Positions 36,841-37,526 of a stretch of DNA of 37,526 bases are shown here, in pieces. The translations under genes and the position numbers were made by a program. Position 1 is the stretch's first letter, and every line of letters begins with the position of its first letter. Origin of the DNA: Bacteroidales bacterium (GTDB taxonomy: Bacteria > Bacteroidota > Bacteroidia > Bacteroidales > UBA7960); NCBI GenBank assembly GCA_007128045.1, contig SKYG01000012.1, forward strand, positions 1 to 37,526, read 5' to 3'. The notes beneath the pieces were generated by a model. The model was not told the DNA's origin and did not search any database. It saw only the letters and a program-made list of their open reading frames with translations.

Positions 36841-37526
36841 TATCCTTTAATAACTGCCAGCGGCTGAAGTTCTGTGAGCACCTCTACCAGGTCTTTTTGG
36901 TTGTTCATCACCTCGGAAATATCCTTGTATGCACTGGTGGCTTCTTCAAGGTCGCTTTGGTTTCTGATGGCATGAAGAACTCCTTTTTGGTCAAGCTTCC
37001 GGATCTCTTCTTTCAGGTTTAGCTTTCGGATTGCTTCTTTGCGGCCCATGATCCGGCCTGCTCCATGCGAACAGCTTTCAAAACTCTCTTTATTACCCTT
37101 CCCTTTAACGATATAACTATTGCTGCCCTGACTGCCAGGAATAATACCAATGGTCTCTTTGGATGCTTTTGTGGCCCCCTTCCTGTGAACCATGACCTCT
37201 AAACCAAAATGTTTTTCCGTGGTTGCGTAGTTGTGGGCTATATTGATCATCGGACCAGAACGAAAGCTTTTGCCGAAATGGTGTTCAAATACATTCAGTA
37301 TATTGGTCATCATCATTTTCCGGTTGGCATAGGCGAAGTCAATACAATAATTCATTTCTCTGATATACTGTTGGCCTTCATCGCTCGACAGATACAGATA
37401 CGCCAATTGAGCTGATTTTGGTACCTGACTTTTCCACTTAACGTTGAATTCTATTGCCAGGCGGTTGTAATGGTCCGCAACCTGTTTGCCGATATTTCTG
37501 CTTCCGGAGTGTACCATGATCCAGAT
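36840..37526 (-). CDS. rtcB: RNA-splicing ligase RtcB, C-terminal part; 5' end lies beyond the window
   Basis: IWIMVHSGSRNIGKQVADHYN...GIIPGSQGSNSYIVKGKGN...CSHGAGRIMGRKEA; frame still open at the window end. Confidence 0.93.
   Translation of the reverse strand: MWIMVHSGSRNIGKQVADHYNRLAIEFNVKWKSQVPKSAQLAYLYLSSDEGQQYIREMNYCIDFAYANRKMMMTNILNVFEHHFGKSFRSGPMINIAHNYATTEKHFGLEVMVHRKGATKASKETIGIIPGSQGSNSYIVKGKGNKESFESCSHGAGRIMGRKEAIRKLNLKEEIRKLDQKGVLHAIRNQSDLEEATSAYKDISEVMNNQKDLVEVLTELQPLAVIKG

Overview
The window looks like a Bacteroidota (Bacteroidales/Marinilabiliales-like) chromosomal segment, nearly all of it ordinary core and housekeeping genes. In order: a 5'-truncated BF3164-like lipoprotein; an RND efflux operon (TolC-like OMF, MFP lipoprotein, two consecutive RND permeases); ilvE (-); a PBP4/DacB-type D-Ala-D-Ala carboxypeptidase, an MCE/MlaD protein and an Amidase_3 (all -); an LptD-like protein; a small single-TM protein with pseudopilin-like layout; DUF3822; rsmD; coaD; a NUDIX hydrolase (-); pyrE; an SRPBCC protein; birA (-); rsfS; ftsH; a LUD-domain protein; DUF2007; cdsA; psd; recQ; a FeoB-associated Cys-rich protein and a FeoA-FeoB fusion (-); glgB (GH13_8-like, resembling eukaryotic branching enzyme); an AHSA1/SRPBCC protein; and an rtcB fragment (-). 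I saw no rRNA, tRNA, CRISPR array, transposase or phage gene. The least explained signal is intergenic. (i) There is a family of REP-like hairpins headed by GTAG/ATAG, with a conserved GCTTGA loop but different stems, in two inverted composite modules about 25 kb apart. (ii) Four short-period (7-8 bp) TYGAR-type tandem arrays sit directly 3' of stop codons, all in the sense orientation of the upstream gene; one array and one neighbouring repeat begin on the last base of the stop codon. A second, more speculative lead is the pseudopilin-like protein next to DUF3822. All calls come from reading the sequence and from family knowledge; no searches were run.
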